Part shown: piece by piece, positions 1 to 13,284 of the stretch
Numbering within the stretch: the first letter of the stretch is position 1
Layout of the letters: every line of letters starts with the position of its first letter
Assembly: GCA_022266195.1 (NCBI GenBank)
Contig: WHVY01000001.1
Coordinates: 8,742,001 to 8,806,000 of the forward strand
Direction of reading: 5' to 3'
DNA from: Tetranychus cinnabarinus
Lineage: Eukaryota > Arthropoda > Arachnida > Trombidiformes > Tetranychidae
Length of the DNA: 64,000 nt
Notes under the pieces: generated by a model
Seen by the model: the letters and a program-made list of their open reading frames with translations, nothing else
Databases searched by the model: none
Told to the model about the DNA's origin: nothing
Program-made: the position numbers and the translations under genes

Positions 1-901
1 TTGACGTGATAATGATCAAGGTTTGATCGCGAATATCGAGAATAGCAAAAATAAAGTTTCTATTATTGCACGTAATTCAATTGAACCATTAAAATTATCA
101 TTATGTTGCTGCTTTTTTCTTGTGTCTCTTTGGGTCTATCAGTGGGTCGCTCATCGAGTTAAGGATTACCTATGAAAATGATGAAAATTGTGACCATTTT
201 CAGGGAGAAGAAGAAGAAACGATGATGATAATGTTGATGTTGACGGTGATGAGGATGATGAAGGTGAAGATACAAATGATGATAAAAGATGAGAGAGCCT
301 GAAGAAAGATCACAAAATGGTCTAAACAAACTAAAATCAATGGAGTTACACAAGGAAGGATAAGATGAAGAAAAGTGGGAGACTCGAGATGAAAATGAAG
401 ATGAAAATGGTGATGAAGATGATGAAGATGAAGAGTATGATGATGATGAAGGAGGAGGAGTAAAGAGTAAACTCACTTTTCTCTCATTTTCCTCTTCACG
501 TTACAATTGTTGTCTTTTTGTTGCCATTTTTTGCCTTCAAATTTCATTTTTTAGTCTTTAATCATACAATGAAACAATTTTTACCAAATTTTCTTCTCTT
601 CACTCTTTTCTTCATGAAATAATATCATCATTTATGCGTTTTTTGTGACCCAATCAAACAATTTAACGTCAATTTTCAATTACTAACCAATCAAGTTTAA
701 TTTAGATTGGATCAAATCAATTGGAAATGTAGAGAAGGTTAAAAGAAAAGAAAAGGAAAATGTTTCAATGTCAATTTTACATGATTGCTATATTCATAAT
801 GATATAAATTATTAGATGTTAATATTGGACGATTAAGATGTGTTCCCTATTTCGAACCTATAGATTCAATGAAAGACGTGATTCTTCACCCTGATCATCC
901 T

Positions 902-976
902 CATGTTGATCATCTTTGTGATGCTTCGATTGATGTTACCTTGTCCAAAATGATGAGCACAAAGATGATCAACATG
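902..976. repeat. Short inverted repeat (19 bp stem)
   Basis: CATGTTGATCATCTTTGTG at 902-920 is the exact reverse complement of 958-976, separated by 37 bases. Outside the stem, imperfect pairing continues through ATC/GAT-rich flanks. It could be a chance product of the local ATC-rich sequence or a small hairpin. No promoter or gene around it explains it. Confidence 0.55.
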
Positions 977-3900
977 ATGAGGAGGATTCTTGTCATCAAA
1001 CTTAATAAACCATCGCACAGCAAACACACGGATCAATATCTTGCTACACTTTTTTGCCCTCATCTTCATCATGCATCTTCCATGTTCATCCTTTATCTTA
1101 GATATATTTTTTTCAATACATTTCATTGTACTAATATCAATCCTCAGTTAAACTCCCAGTCTTGACACCTTCAGTTAACCCTTGGAGTTGTTGCTCCTCA
1201 ACATCAACTACATCTGTGTAACCTTGTCATTGAATGTTATGTTTTTTCATCCAACAATTGAAACAGAAATACAAAAAAAAAATAGAAACAATTTATTTCA
1301 ATAGCTTGTAATTGTTAACTGTTATTAACAATTAATTGATTAACTGTTGACAATAGAGAGACAACAAGTCAAGCTAATAAGATGAGTGGATAAAAAATAA
1401 AGTACATTAATCAATACCAGAAAAAATGGTTTTGTTTCTCAAAAATAATGAAAATTTTAGGTTTCATATTTGGTTAATTTTTAGCCAACCATTTTAACCA
1501 TTTGAGTGATAATTAGATTGTATTGTAATGAAACGAAACCATGGCAATGTAATTACATTGTAACAGACAATTAGGGTTAAATGATGAAACTTGTGTAACA
1601 TGGTAAGGTTAGTCTGTCAAGTTGATTGTGATTAAGATGGGGACATGGATAATAGCAATTTCATCTTCTTTTAACTTATTCTTTGTTCTTTTTTTTCAAA
1701 ATTTCTCCTCTTTTTTGTTTCTTCTTCATCATTCTGTATCTTGTCACAGTTAAGATGAAGATTACCTGTCTTGTTGTGAATTTGTCGCTTCAATAGTAAC
1801 CAAAATGTTTATCCTCATTCTCCTTTTAATGTTACCTCTTTTTTCACTTCATCAATTACAGCGACAACAATATTTATGCATAAACAATCCTTTTCTTGAT
1901 GTTTCATCTTCATCCAATAATCAGTGAACCTTAATCACCGGGAATAACCATCAATAAAATATCCTTTTTCCATCCTCTTCTTTATCCCATTCACCTCAAA
2001 CCAATGTATAATAATAACAGGGAAACGTCAAAATATATGTAAATTATTTTATTTTGTATAAATGTTGCTTTAATTTTGATCGGTAAATAAAGTTGAATTA
2101 ACCGCGCTTCAGATTTGCCGGTTAAACTGGGAGAATGTCCAATGATGTAAACATTGGAAATCGCTATTTGTACTTTTTCATTGTAAAATTAGGCTCCGAG
2201 ACTATTTTTACTCGAAGAGCTTTTCTAGTACCATCTCATGTTGAGGTCTCATTTAGAGTTTAATTAGAGCTATTTTAGTTTTTTTTAATTAATTAGACAT
2301 TATATGTGACACAGGTCTAAAAAATAATTGCTATTTAACCATATTTATCTAATAAATGATATAATTTAACCCGTGTGTTTAAAATTCAGTGTTTGTGTGA
2401 AAAACTGAAAGTTTACTCAAACAGGAGGAAGTTGATCAAAGGAAAATACAAATATTTTATGAAAACTCTCTTCAATTTCTCATTATTATATAAATATTGT
2501 CTTTAAATCAGTAATTCTAGATATAATTGTGATTAGCACCAACGAAAGTGCAAAACAAAACTACCGCCAGAAGCTGTTCATCCAATGAAATCAAGTATCA
2601 TCTATCAAAGTATTGAATCCAAGGAGATAATTCCTGTGTAAAAATAGGCTTTACCGTAAACATTGGTTTACCTTTTTTTGTAGCTTAATTGTTAATTTGC
2701 ATTTTAATAGTTTTTTTTGTTATTATTTCATCTATTTTTATTTTCTTTTTGGGTGACAATGATGGACATTAGTTTTGGCAAGATACAAAAGAGTGAATTT
2801 TTCATCACAGTTACCATTATCAGAAGATTTAGGGTAAGACAAACTGAGAATACTGAAAAAAGTCTAAATCCAATTTTTTTTGCAGTTGCTTTGCCTTGTT
2901 ATTATCAACTTTATTCTTATGTGCTTGGTGTTTAAGAGTTGCTTACTTTCATCAATATTATTATCGTCTTCATCATCATCTTCATCACCTTATTTCATCT
3001 TCAAAATATCCTCTTACACCGGATTTAACAGGATTTAGAGAAAGTATTATCAGATAAATTTTAACTTAACTGGTTTGCTCTCCTTTCTTTCCAAAAAGTA
3101 TAATAGGAAACATAAAATGGACCTTAAATTGTCTACTTTTCTTGCATCATTTTCAACTGTTTATCAACTTTTAATCCAATTAATAATCAAATTGAGCTTG
3201 TAATATACTTTACAACTTAATGTTTTATTGTGTGATTGAACTAAAACAAGATTTCAATTCTTCTTCCAGATTCTGTATTCTTTAGCCGGTGGTTATTGCA
3301 TTTGTTTTCATCAGCCTCACTCGACTATATCAATATTTATTGGTTTGTGTAATTACAACTTTTGTTACATCTCTAATGAGCATTAATCTGGCATGATTTA
3401 TTAATCATTGGTGAACATTGAATATCTCGATACCATAGACAGTCTTATCAAGAAATGATCACAATTGATTGAAGGACTTGGAAATGAAATAATGAAAGGT
3501 TAAGGAAAACTAATCTATTTTTTACCCTCAAATGTAAAGTCGCAATTGTATTGTACTTTGAAAGCAAAATGAAATTAATCATTTTCATTGAAATGCAATC
3601 TTAGAATCTTTGATTGTTACAATTTACTGGAGCAAAAAGTTTAATAAGAAATGGATTAACAATGAATGTTATTAAACAATTGTTTGGTAATAATTAGAAA
3701 TGTAAATGAAAAAAAGAGGTTTGCTAATAATATTAACAAATTATCACTCCGACCTAACATCAAACCAGTGAAGATAATTGATTCGCAAGTTGAAATAATT
3801 GACTATTGATTGTTCGATCAAGTTAATTTGCAATGTTATCGATTTAAAATGGGAAGGAAAAGTCAAAGAGTTAAACATTGAAGGTAAGAACACAAAGTTG

Positions 3901-6900
3901 CCCATTGAAAGCCATTTACCAGTTTATTTCATTGGTAATATTTATTTATAATAAATACATTTATATGAATACATTTATTTTACTGAATAATGGTGTAATG
4001 ATAACAATAATGATAATAATGAAAAAAAAAGAAACTCAAATAGTATCAATTTTGAATATAGTTTCTCATTTGGTGAGAGTTTTGATGAATATACTCGCTT
4101 TTTTATTCACATAATAAACACTCTTCTTGACATGGTAAAGTTATTTTATTTCATTTTTGATTCTTGTGATATTATTGATATGATTATTTAACATAATAAT
4201 GGTAATAAATGATTGGTTAAAGTTGCAGGATTATTTGAGATCTCGAGATATTATTTAAATTGAGTTGTACTTATTTATTTTCATGATATACATTCATCTC
4301 TTCCCTCCCAATAATATTACTTGTATTATATGCATAAATGATCAGTTTAAGTAAACGGGTGAAAATGGTAAAGTGTAAAATGAATGAGAGAGTGACTATG
4401 AAATTGATCGGAAATAAATACATTTAAATGGGTGAGAATTAATATTTAAGTTGAAAAAAAGGAGTGAGTTTACACTATTACAGGGAATTGGTTAGCTTTT
4501 GTTTTGAAAAAAATATCATTTATCATTTCTTAAGGTTGGGAATTGATGTGTAATTTTTACATAACTGGTAAAGTTAAAGGTGAAGAGTGAAAATGATCAC
4601 TTAAGCCACAAGTTTTTAAATTTAAAGGCTTCAATTTCATCCTCTAAATCATATTGTCATCTTTTGGGTGATTACAGGTAATCAATTATTGAATCTCTTT
4701 TTGTTTTGCTGAGCAGTTGATGTTAGTTTTATATCTATTAATTGATCGGTGAGAGTCAATAAGTGAAGTGGATGAGAAAAGGTTAACAATGAAAGGAACT
4801 TGTGATGATATAGAGGAAAGGCTTGAAAGATGATTAAGATGAAATAATAAGCAAGACTTGGTAGAAGTAAGAAGATGAACAATTATTTGATTGTCCTGAG
4901 AAGAGGATAATTCAAAGCGTAGGTAAGATGATGATATTGTTGTGTGTTTTTTTTTGTTGTTGTTGTCTGTTGAGTTGACGATGGCGATGATTTGAGGGCA
5001 AACAAGATGATGATTTGGCCAAAGAGGATGAGAATGAAATAGATGGAGAAACAAATGAAATGAGAAGATGAGAAAAGATGAAGATTAAAGAAAATGAGGA
5101 ATAAAAGGTAAAGGTGAAGAAGGTGGATGAAAGATGAGGATAGAGGGAAAGGGTGAGGGACGCGTTGAACCGTTTCTCAGAGATCTTTGGAGATGCAATT
5201 AATGAAATGAGAAAAACACAGTTGACTGATTTCTGGTTGATGTATCAACTGCATCAACAAAGTCACTGGTAATTGTAACGAGGGAAGGAACAGAGAAAAA
5301 GCATCAGTAATAGGGATAAGCATCCTCATCGTTTCTTTGCCTTGCTTTATGGAATCACAACTTGCAATCTCATCCTTTATCATTGCCTGGGCCTACGTCT
5401 TTGCCATTTTCATCTTTTCATCTAACAATTATCATCATTCAATTCTGTCTTTTTTGTTCTCCTTTTCTTGAGCAGCAGCAAAAATGAAAAAAAGTCAACA
5501 ACATTTCCAACAGCATTAGGGATGCCTATAAATAAATGAAGATGATAAGTTATATCATTAGTTTATCATGATAATCATTGATAATTTCACTGTTATTAAG
5601 ATTACCTGGGCCTGGGTTATTATATTTCCTTGTTTTCATACTATTTTTCAAACGTATAATTATCCAGTAGTTGAAAGTTTGGTGCAAAAAGTGCGACTTC
5701 ATGTGTTGCTTTTTTGCCATTTTTAATAACAAGTAATTATCTTCAGATGGATCCATCTTGGAGGCTTGCATCGGCAGTTTGAATTGATTTTAGCCATTGG
5801 AAGTAGTCATCAACAGTAAATCTGTAAATGAAAATAAAACTAATTAGTTTTAATTTGTATAGTCAACCTTTTTTTTAGTCTTTGATATTATCTGTTTGAT
5901 TCACGCATTGGTAATAATATGGTTGAAAACAGTATTGTCACCATCAGATTGGAAACAATGTGGCATTGACAAAAGGTTAGTTTGGGGTTTATGAAATACG
6001 ATTCAAAGATGAACAATTAAAGTTATTCTTGCCATAGAAGATGTTAATTATATTAATAGTTTTGCTTTTCGGGTGAAAAACAATGAAATGAAAGAGAGTC
6101 TATGTAAAGGGATAATCAAACCTTGAGATAATACAGGAGTTACAATGTAAATGCTGATTCTTTGGCTAATGAAGTCTTTTGTAGTTGCCAAACCACTAAA
6201 GGTTATCAAAGTTAATATGTTGATTCAGTTCATTGTGGCTAACAATATTTTAATTTCATCTCAAAATCTGTGAAAAAAAGGAAAAGTGAAGAAACAAATT
6301 AAATTAACATGGTTAACTGTTTTCATGTTTACTCTTCTTTTGTTCCTAATTAACTGAGCATAAAAAATTCAATTAATATTACAATCTATTGTACCTCGTT
6401 TTCATCGCCTTTTTAAAAACAATTAATTCTTAGCTAACTTTTACCGCCACATTTCAATCATTTAATGATGGGAGAAAAGCTGGGAACAAGATTTTTTTCA
6501 AATTTTATCAATGTCCACCATTGTGTCTCACTTTGACCATCCACTGTATTTAGCTGAAAGTTTGTGGTTTTGGTTGAAATGAATGAAGGTTGACATTGGT
6601 AATAAATTGTTAACTCCTTTTTACTCTGACCATCCATTCAGTTCATCAATAGTGGAAAGTAATTCACAACAGCATTGCTCCTTTAGGCTATTCGTGGTCT
6701 ATTGTAACTTTGGTAGTTGCTTGGTTGACTGTAACACCAAAAAAGGAGTAAAATTTGATAAAAGCAAAAGTGCAAACCGAAGATGAGAAAGAAATAAATT
6801 GTCACTCAAATAGCATGAGGCATAGATGAACAGGGTTACTGATAAGTGGATCATAATGGCTCGAGAATGAGTTCTATGATGACTCCCATGTGCAAAAAGC

Positions 6901-6924
6901 ATCATCATCATCATCATCATCATC
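6901..6924. repeat. (ATC)8 microsatellite
   Basis: Eight uninterrupted ATC units. The same trinucleotide also appears expanded in the right arm of the 13.3-15.8 kb palindrome and inside the SMG9 coding region, so it is the dominant simple repeat of this window. Confidence 0.9.
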
Positions 6925-7022
6925 TGGTATAACAACAGGCAAAAGTAACAACAGCAGTAACATCATTACCATGACAATATCATTCTCCCAAGTGGTAACA
7001 GTCCGTATTCCTCTTCTACGAC

Positions 7023-7745
7023 TTGTTTCTCTTCATCAGCTCCATCATCTTACAGCATTCATCTCCTTTTTCATTGCCATTTCTTGTTCACCTTTAATCG
7101 TCCCTTAGTTTCCTTTAGCCTGAGAAAAAAAATAAACCAAAAGCTTGTAAATTTACACCAATATAAAGTGGTTATACCATAATAGTTTACCTTTTTTGTG
7201 ATGATTTAGTCATAGACATAGACATTGACACAGTTTTGCAAATAAAGAACAGAATCCAACAAAGTTTAGTTTGATTGAAACTTGGGCCAATTCATTTGGA
7301 ATAACCATTCATCTTTGACTAACTAATATAAAGAAAAATAAAATAAATTGGAATTAGAAAATTTTGTTAAGAAATATTAAAGCATGATGTTACTCTAAAC
7401 ATATGATTATGGGAATTACTCAGAGATTCTCGTGATTTAATGTTATTGTTTGATTTTCTGACAATTAACTTGTAAAAATTTTGTCAGTTGGTTTAACTAG
7501 TTAACTGAGTTTAGTTATATCTTTCACATCTAATTGGATTTAAAAATAAATTGGCAACAACTAAAAATTAGAAAAAACTAAAGGCGATGAAAAAAGAGAG
7601 TTGAGCCAAAAATGGTGGGATTCGTAAATGCGACTGCATAAGTTCTTGCAGGGCTTTGTTTGTTGACACTGAATAGACACAGTTACTTTGTTCCCGTCAG
7701 AGAAATGATAACCTGTTCGTGTTGATCAGCCATCTCAATCTGTGC
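7023..7745. repeat. Diverged direct repeat, copy 1, upstream of sarcoglycan
   Basis: This segment is clearly homologous, in the same orientation, to 12419-13245 on the other side of the sarcoglycan gene. Shared blocks include TTAGTTTCCTTTAGCCTGA, CTTGTAAATTTACACCAATA and CTCTAAACATATGATT, in the same order, with many substitutions and small indels between them. The copy ends about 130 bases before the sarcoglycan start codon, so it covers the likely promoter-proximal region. It may be an old segmental duplication or two copies of a dispersed repeat; no terminal repeats or target-site duplication were found to decide. Confidence 0.75.
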
Positions 7746-7875
7746 TAGCTTCATCCTCTAAACAATCATGTCAACATAAAAATTACCAGCCATAGTTAAA
7801 CTTACAATTTGTCCACTTTTTTGTTTACTGGGTCTACATCGGTTGATATCTGGTTAAATAAAACAGTTTTTCACA

Positions 7876-10800
7876 ATGTCTACTAGTTTTATGATTGGTA
7901 AATCTGTCTCTTATCCAGTAATCAAAGGTGATACCTTCCCAAGGCGTAGTCAGAGGAGTAAACGTTCAGATGGTGAACCAGTGCATTTAAAAGACGCAAG
8001 ACGAAGCAGCGGTCGATCAAATAGTAATCGTAATCTTTCTGGTTATCCCATAAGTCAACAACAGCTTAACAAAAGATCAAGTGAAACTGACAACCGGGAA
8101 CAATCATCACCGCCATCATCAACACGATTGATAACCATAGGAATTTACGGTTGGAGAAGAAGATTTCTTTATGGTTTAATCATCATTATATCCTTGTTTG
8201 TTGTCATAAATGCTGCTTTAACCATTTGGATAGTTCGTTTGCTCAATTTTCAATTGGTAAGGATCAACTGAATCTTCATTTTATTTTTTGATCCGTTTTT
8301 GACCATCTGAAGAAATTAGCTTTCATATGAAACACTTGAATCTACCAACAAATTGAACAGATTAATAAACCATTTGTACATTTTATAAACAATCTTATAA
8401 TCACATGTAAAGCTTACCTCAAGAAAATAGTTTGTTTTATTTTCAATAGGATATTCTAAACTATTTTAATTGTTGAATAATCAATAGACTTGAAGTTTGA
8501 ACACAAAAAAATAATACAGTTTACAAAATGCTTAACCCATTAGGGTTTAATTATAAACAAAACGCCTTGAAATGAGCCGTTACTGGTTAAAGATACGATC
8601 GAGTCTTGAATATCTTTTAACACTTGATCCTTTGATTTAGATCATTTGATCCTCGTTAACTCTTTTTTGTTTACATTTTTTATAGCAATAATTATTTAAG
8701 CCTGTTGATCATTTAACCAACAAACAATTAGGAGTATCTTGTCCATCGTTTTACCATTAATAATCCAGTTCAATGTTTTTTACCAACAAATCATTAGTTT
8801 CGATTGCTCCTTTTTCACTTGTTTACCAATGGATTGATTTTAAATATGAAAACTATTAGGCCAAATATTAGGCCAAATGATAATCCATTTGCATTACTTA
8901 TATGCGTGCTATTAAAGTGAGCTCCATGGAATGATGATGTTTTTGGAAGAGGACAAGGAATCTTGCAATGAAAATCAGAACAGAATAAGATCCGTGAAAA
9001 TAATGATGGACTATCAAATTAGTTTCTTGCTTCATTCCTGAGGAATATTTCTTGAAGCTTCAGATAGATTAATGGCTTAAGCTGGACCCATCTCAACTAT
9101 TACATATCAAAGTTATAATATAAATGGGAATCTACCTTTCTGTAAATGTTATGTACATAATACATAAGTAACTCAATGTTTACTGGAAATGAAAAGAGAT
9201 TATCACTGACCCCTTATACGATGGATGATTGGTCTTACTATAGATGATGATACTTTTTCACCTTATGCTAGTCTGCTCGTCTCATCATATTACCAGACAA
9301 ATTGTGGCTCATATTAACGCCATTTAATTTCCTCTCCATCTTCACCACTCAATCTCTTTTTTCCAGTTCTTATCATCATCATCTTCCATTCACATTCTCC
9401 TTAGCTAAATCATTTTCTTCAACATCTTCATCCAGTTTTCAATTTTTTCCTCCCTCTCAAGATCTACACCACTTTTCGTTAAAAAGATATCTCATTATTT
9501 TTCATCTCGTCTCCTGTCTTTTTACCCTCTTTAACCTTTCAATCAATTTTCGTGTCAATCAGCCTCATTATTTATCATTTACTATCAGCTATCTAAATCA
9601 CCAATTGATTACTCTATCCATTAATCAAATTGCAACAGGTTAGCCAAACAAACAGTTGCTTTCAAAGTTAAATAACAATAAAACGCCATTTGTCTATTCA
9701 TATCTAAATTGTTTCATTCTAGATCAATACTGGTCTTTTATTATTGATTGTCAATGATCAATGATTGAAGTCAAATTCAACTAAAGTTAACAGAATCAGT
9801 CAATTTTGTTCGACCGAATGAAAGATTAACGTAAAAGTGATAAAATATAAAACATCACTTCTATTGTTAAAGTCAAAAGCAGACAGATTTGAATTTAAGA
9901 TGAAACAAGATGAAAACTTGGATGATTCTGATGATATTTTTTCATTCCCTGCTTAACCATTGATAAAAATGATTGAGTGAAAGATAATAGGATTTCAATT
10001 CTAATATTTTAAGAGACAATCTCTTCCGTATTTCATATTTTCCCTCTTTCTTCCATATTCCAGTTCAAGCTTTTATCCATTTCTTAACATCTAAAACATG
10101 AGCTTATTTTACCTTAAGTATTGCTAATGAAATGGATGACGATAAAGGAAATCAGGGAAAAATGAGAAAATTTAAGCTCAATACAACAATAATGTAGATG
10201 GAATGCTTACATAATTTTTGTTCATAAATTTTGGTGATTCTTTCAATTTGGATTTATTCTTGTGTCCAAAAACAGGACCAATTTAAGTTGATAATCTTGA
10301 AAGTTTTTGCTCTGTCACTAAATTGCTTTAAATGCAAACAAATCTCTGCCAATAGTTTCAACATTTTATTCAGATTAAAATACATTTGGAACCATTTTCG
10401 GCTTATTTTGGCAATTTTTATAATTTGCAATTGTACTTTGAATTTGTTGTTTGATATTATTTTATCTTTATCTCTTAGATTGTTGAGCAAAAAACGATTA
10501 ACATTAGTTTTGAAGTTAATGTTGAATTTTTTCAAATTGTGCGCTTAACTTGATGTTTATGCAATGGATCAAACTAACCAATCACGTTAATTTATCTTTC
10601 GTTACTTGACAGTTTCATCATGTTACATTAATCATTTAATCTCGTTGATTTTATCAGGATCGGATTGGTAAAATAATATTAACTGATGATGGTATCATTA
10701 TTGATGGTAAAGTTTTTGCTCGAGACACTCTAACAGCGCGATACATTAAATCAGTAAAGGTAAGAATCAATTTATTTACACAATACTGTGAGATTTATTG

Positions 10801-11842
10801 CTGTAAATCTATAGTTAACTTTAAATGCAACCATAAAAGTACAAAATATCTTAACATCTTCTCCCTCTTACTCTCTCACACTCTCTAGGATTCAAGTTTA
10901 AGAATAATTGCTCCAGAGAATCTTGATCTTGAATCTACTGGCGATAAATCAACTGATGGTAACTTGGTAAATCTTTTGTCATTAAAAAATGGATCGATTA
11001 ACGCTTGGGTTAACGGAATGACCATCAAAACTCGAGATAACAAACCTTTAATCACTGTAAATGATTCTGCCCTGACACTCTACTCAACCAAATTAAGGAT
11101 AAATAGTGAGTAAACAAAGTGCCAATTTCATAGCGATAATGATTATTGAAGTGAAAAACTTTCATTAAACAGAAGCTCAACTTCCAAAGGCCTAATCATT
11201 GTTTTGTTGCTTTTATTTTTATCGCATTTTAATGATTGGTTGTGAGTTTGATAAGATATCGTTTTGTTTGGTCATCCAAAGTTGGTGTATAATGGTGAAA
11301 TTTGATGACCAGTGAAAAGTGTGAAATCGTGAAAAATAATTTATCGTTATTATTTTGTCTTCCACAGGTGATTATGGGATCCAGTTTAATAATTCCATTC
11401 AAAGTCCATTGATTTTAAGCGATCCTTTCCATGATCTTGAGTTACAATCCAAGACTAGAGCTGTTCAAATTTCTGCTGCCACTGAAGTTAATCTAAACTC
11501 AGGAAAGAGTATGAACCTCATCAGCCGTAAAGATACTCGCTTCATGTCCAAATCAGGAAAGGTTTGTGAAATTAGAGTTGATTGTTTCTTTGCATCCTTG
11601 ATACTCATGATATTTTTTCCCACCATCAATAGATAATTCTGGACTCCGATAAAATTGAATTAAAAAACTTGAGACTGGGTATACCTCTGAAAAGTATGGA
11701 ATCTGATCCAGGAGTTTATCAAGTCTGCGTTTGCAATAATGGAAGATTATTTATGGCTTTGCCAAGAGAATCCTGTACTTTTGACGTAAATGTCTGTGAA
11801 TATTTGATTGAGCCTAAATCAATTGCTACACCATTGGATTGA
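7876..11842 (+). CDS. SGCD-like: Sarcoglycan, gamma/delta/zeta type
   Basis: This encodes a single-pass (type II) membrane glycoprotein of the dystrophin-associated complex, which links muscle cytoskeleton to the extracellular matrix. Five exons join in frame: 7876-8256, 10658-10759, 10889-11105, 11368-11561 and 11633-11842, giving 367 residues. Residues 89-94 read GIYGWR, the family hallmark just before the transmembrane segment (about 98-121). The extracellular part contains the beta-rich sarcoglycan repeats (DPFHDLELQS; INAWVNGMTI). The C-terminus has the expected four cysteines (330, 332, 346, 353) in the order CVCNNGRLF...C...C. The roughly 85-residue basic and serine-rich cytoplasmic start is longer than in vertebrate chains. 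Intron 1 is 2.4 kb. The first ATG of the open frame was taken as start. An AATAAA lies at 12259. Gamma, delta and zeta chains are not separated in invertebrates, so no finer name is given. Confidence 0.95.
8257..10657 (+). other. Sarcoglycan intron 1 (2.4 kb)
   Basis: The donor is GTAAGG and the acceptor TTTTATCAG. The intron contains open frames near 9302-9643 (Ser/Phe-rich) and on both strands around 10231-10548. Neither resembles a known protein, and their composition is that of A+T-rich noncoding DNA. Nothing else is supported. Confidence 0.7.
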
Positions 11843-12418
11843 GTTAACAAGGAACTAGATCCAAATTATTATAAATGGATTTGTTTCTTATGGAAAACAA
11901 GTAATTTCCAAATCGTGCTTTATGGTCAAGATATTACAGAGGATTCTGCCACCTATCTGTCTCATTTCAAATTTTTGCCTTTCGTCACATTCCTTTCTTG
12001 GCCTATGGAGTTATACTCGTTTCATCACAAAGTCATTATGTGATATTGGAAAGCTATTTTTTGCCATTCTCAAAGTTCGTGTGAAATCATGTAATCTGGG
12101 TTTCGTAATAAAGAGTACCATGACGCTGCATATCATGACACCTGTTACCTATCACCATTTGAATATTTTTTCAGACTTTAAGTTTCAACAGGTTGCTCTT
12201 CGCTGGTCACATGATAGATGGAAATGATCGGCCTCCTAATATTCATCGAAATCATTTTAATAAAGTTAATCTAATTTGATTTCATCTATCAATTTAAGCC
12301 ATCAAGACCAACTAGAATCAAGGAGGCTTGATGGAGAGAAGTTGTGCAAATGATGAGACGCATTATATTCATATTGTTTGCACTGTTAACTTTCAAAAGC
12401 CGAAGAATCAATACGGTT
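11843..12418 (+). other. Sarcoglycan 3' untranslated region and flank
   Basis: Sequence directly after the sarcoglycan stop codon. AATAAA at 12259-12264 is the most likely polyadenylation signal, and a second AATAAA-like hexamer occurs near 12107. No other feature is seen before the second direct repeat begins. Confidence 0.55.
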
Positions 12419-13245
12419 AATATTTCTCTTCATTGGCTTTATCATCTTATTGCATTTATATCCTTTCCATATCCATTCCTTGTTCAACTTTAATCGTCTC
12501 TTAGTTTCCTTTAGCCTGAAAAGAATAAACCAAAAACTTGTAAATTTACACCAATAAAAGTGGTTAAACTAGTTTACCTTTTTTGAGATGCATAGTCATA
12601 GACAAAGTCATAGATACAGTTAGTTTAGAAGCATTGAGCATTTTCAAGTTATAGCAAAAGATTAACAATCTTTGATGGTGCAACTCTTTCTTGATGTTAA
12701 AACACCACCGTAAATTAAATTAGTGTAATATGAAGCAAAGTTTAGTTGCATTAAACTTGGACCAATTCGTTTTGAATAATTATTCACCTGTGTGCAATTA
12801 ATATGAAAAGAAAAAGAAAAAAGATTGTAATTAGAAATTAATGTGCAAAAACATTTGTATCGTTGAAATATAATGCATTATAATACTCTAAACATATGAT
12901 TGTTGAAATTGCTATAAGATTATAGAGATATAGTGCGATTTTTGACATTTACTTGGCTGGAACTTCGTTAAAGTAGCAAAATTTTGAAATTTTACATTGA
13001 TTTTACTTTCCTAAGTTGCAAACTGGGTTCAACTACATATAATTGGATTAAGGGACCGGCAAAAACTAAAAGATAAATGATGACAAGAGAGCAGAGAGAG
13101 TTGAAAAGAATGTTGCGGTTCAACTTGTATAGAACTGGATTAGATCTGCTAAGCAATGATGACACTGGAGAAGCACGGTGACTTAGTCCAAAAGAAACAG
13201 CAATAACCAGATATGCTCAACTACGTCAAATGCACTACCAGAGAC
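12419..13245. repeat. Diverged direct repeat, copy 2, downstream of sarcoglycan
   Basis: Second copy of the segment at 7023-7745, in the same orientation, about 5.4 kb away. Similarity runs from the TTTCTCTTCAT block to a weaker match around 13160-13245. No sarcoglycan coding sequence follows this copy; the large palindrome begins immediately after it. If this was a tandem gene duplication, the coding part of the second copy has been lost or displaced. Confidence 0.75.
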
Positions 13246-13284
13246 TCTGGTATCGTATTGTCAATATCTTTATGATTCTCAATT

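Larger units (their letters stand above)
1..7022. other. Intergenic region without a supported gene
   Basis: No coding exon could be supported on either strand. The open frames here are short and low in complexity. Bases 160-460 are rich in GAT/GAA triplets, so they give Asp/Glu-rich or Met-rich readings in different frames without a gene-like context. A 19 bp perfect inverted repeat lies at 902-976, and an (ATC)8 microsatellite at 6901-6924. The rest is A+T-rich sequence with mixed poly-T and poly-A runs. A distal 5' noncoding exon or enhancers of the sarcoglycan gene could lie here unseen. Confidence 0.6.

Noticed and set aside
120..480. Acidic or Met-rich open frames in GAT/GAA-rich DNA, possibly a terminal exon (acceptor-like TTTTCAG near 202).
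   Set aside because: All frames read as simple-repeat translations. There is no companion exon or conserved domain, and stop codons break each frame.
866..1165. Overlapping open frames of 86 and 98 codons on opposite strands.
   Set aside because: They follow from the inverted repeat and ATC-rich composition; the peptides resemble nothing and lack gene context.
9302..9643. 113-codon Ser/Phe/His-rich frame in sarcoglycan intron 1.
   Set aside because: Its composition is that of pyrimidine-rich noncoding DNA; it does not begin at an ATG and does not fit the sarcoglycan frame.
10231..10548. Long frames on both strands of the same 300 bases.
   Set aside because: Leu/Phe/Lys/Asn-rich readings on both strands are typical of A+T-rich DNA without stops; no domain is recognised.
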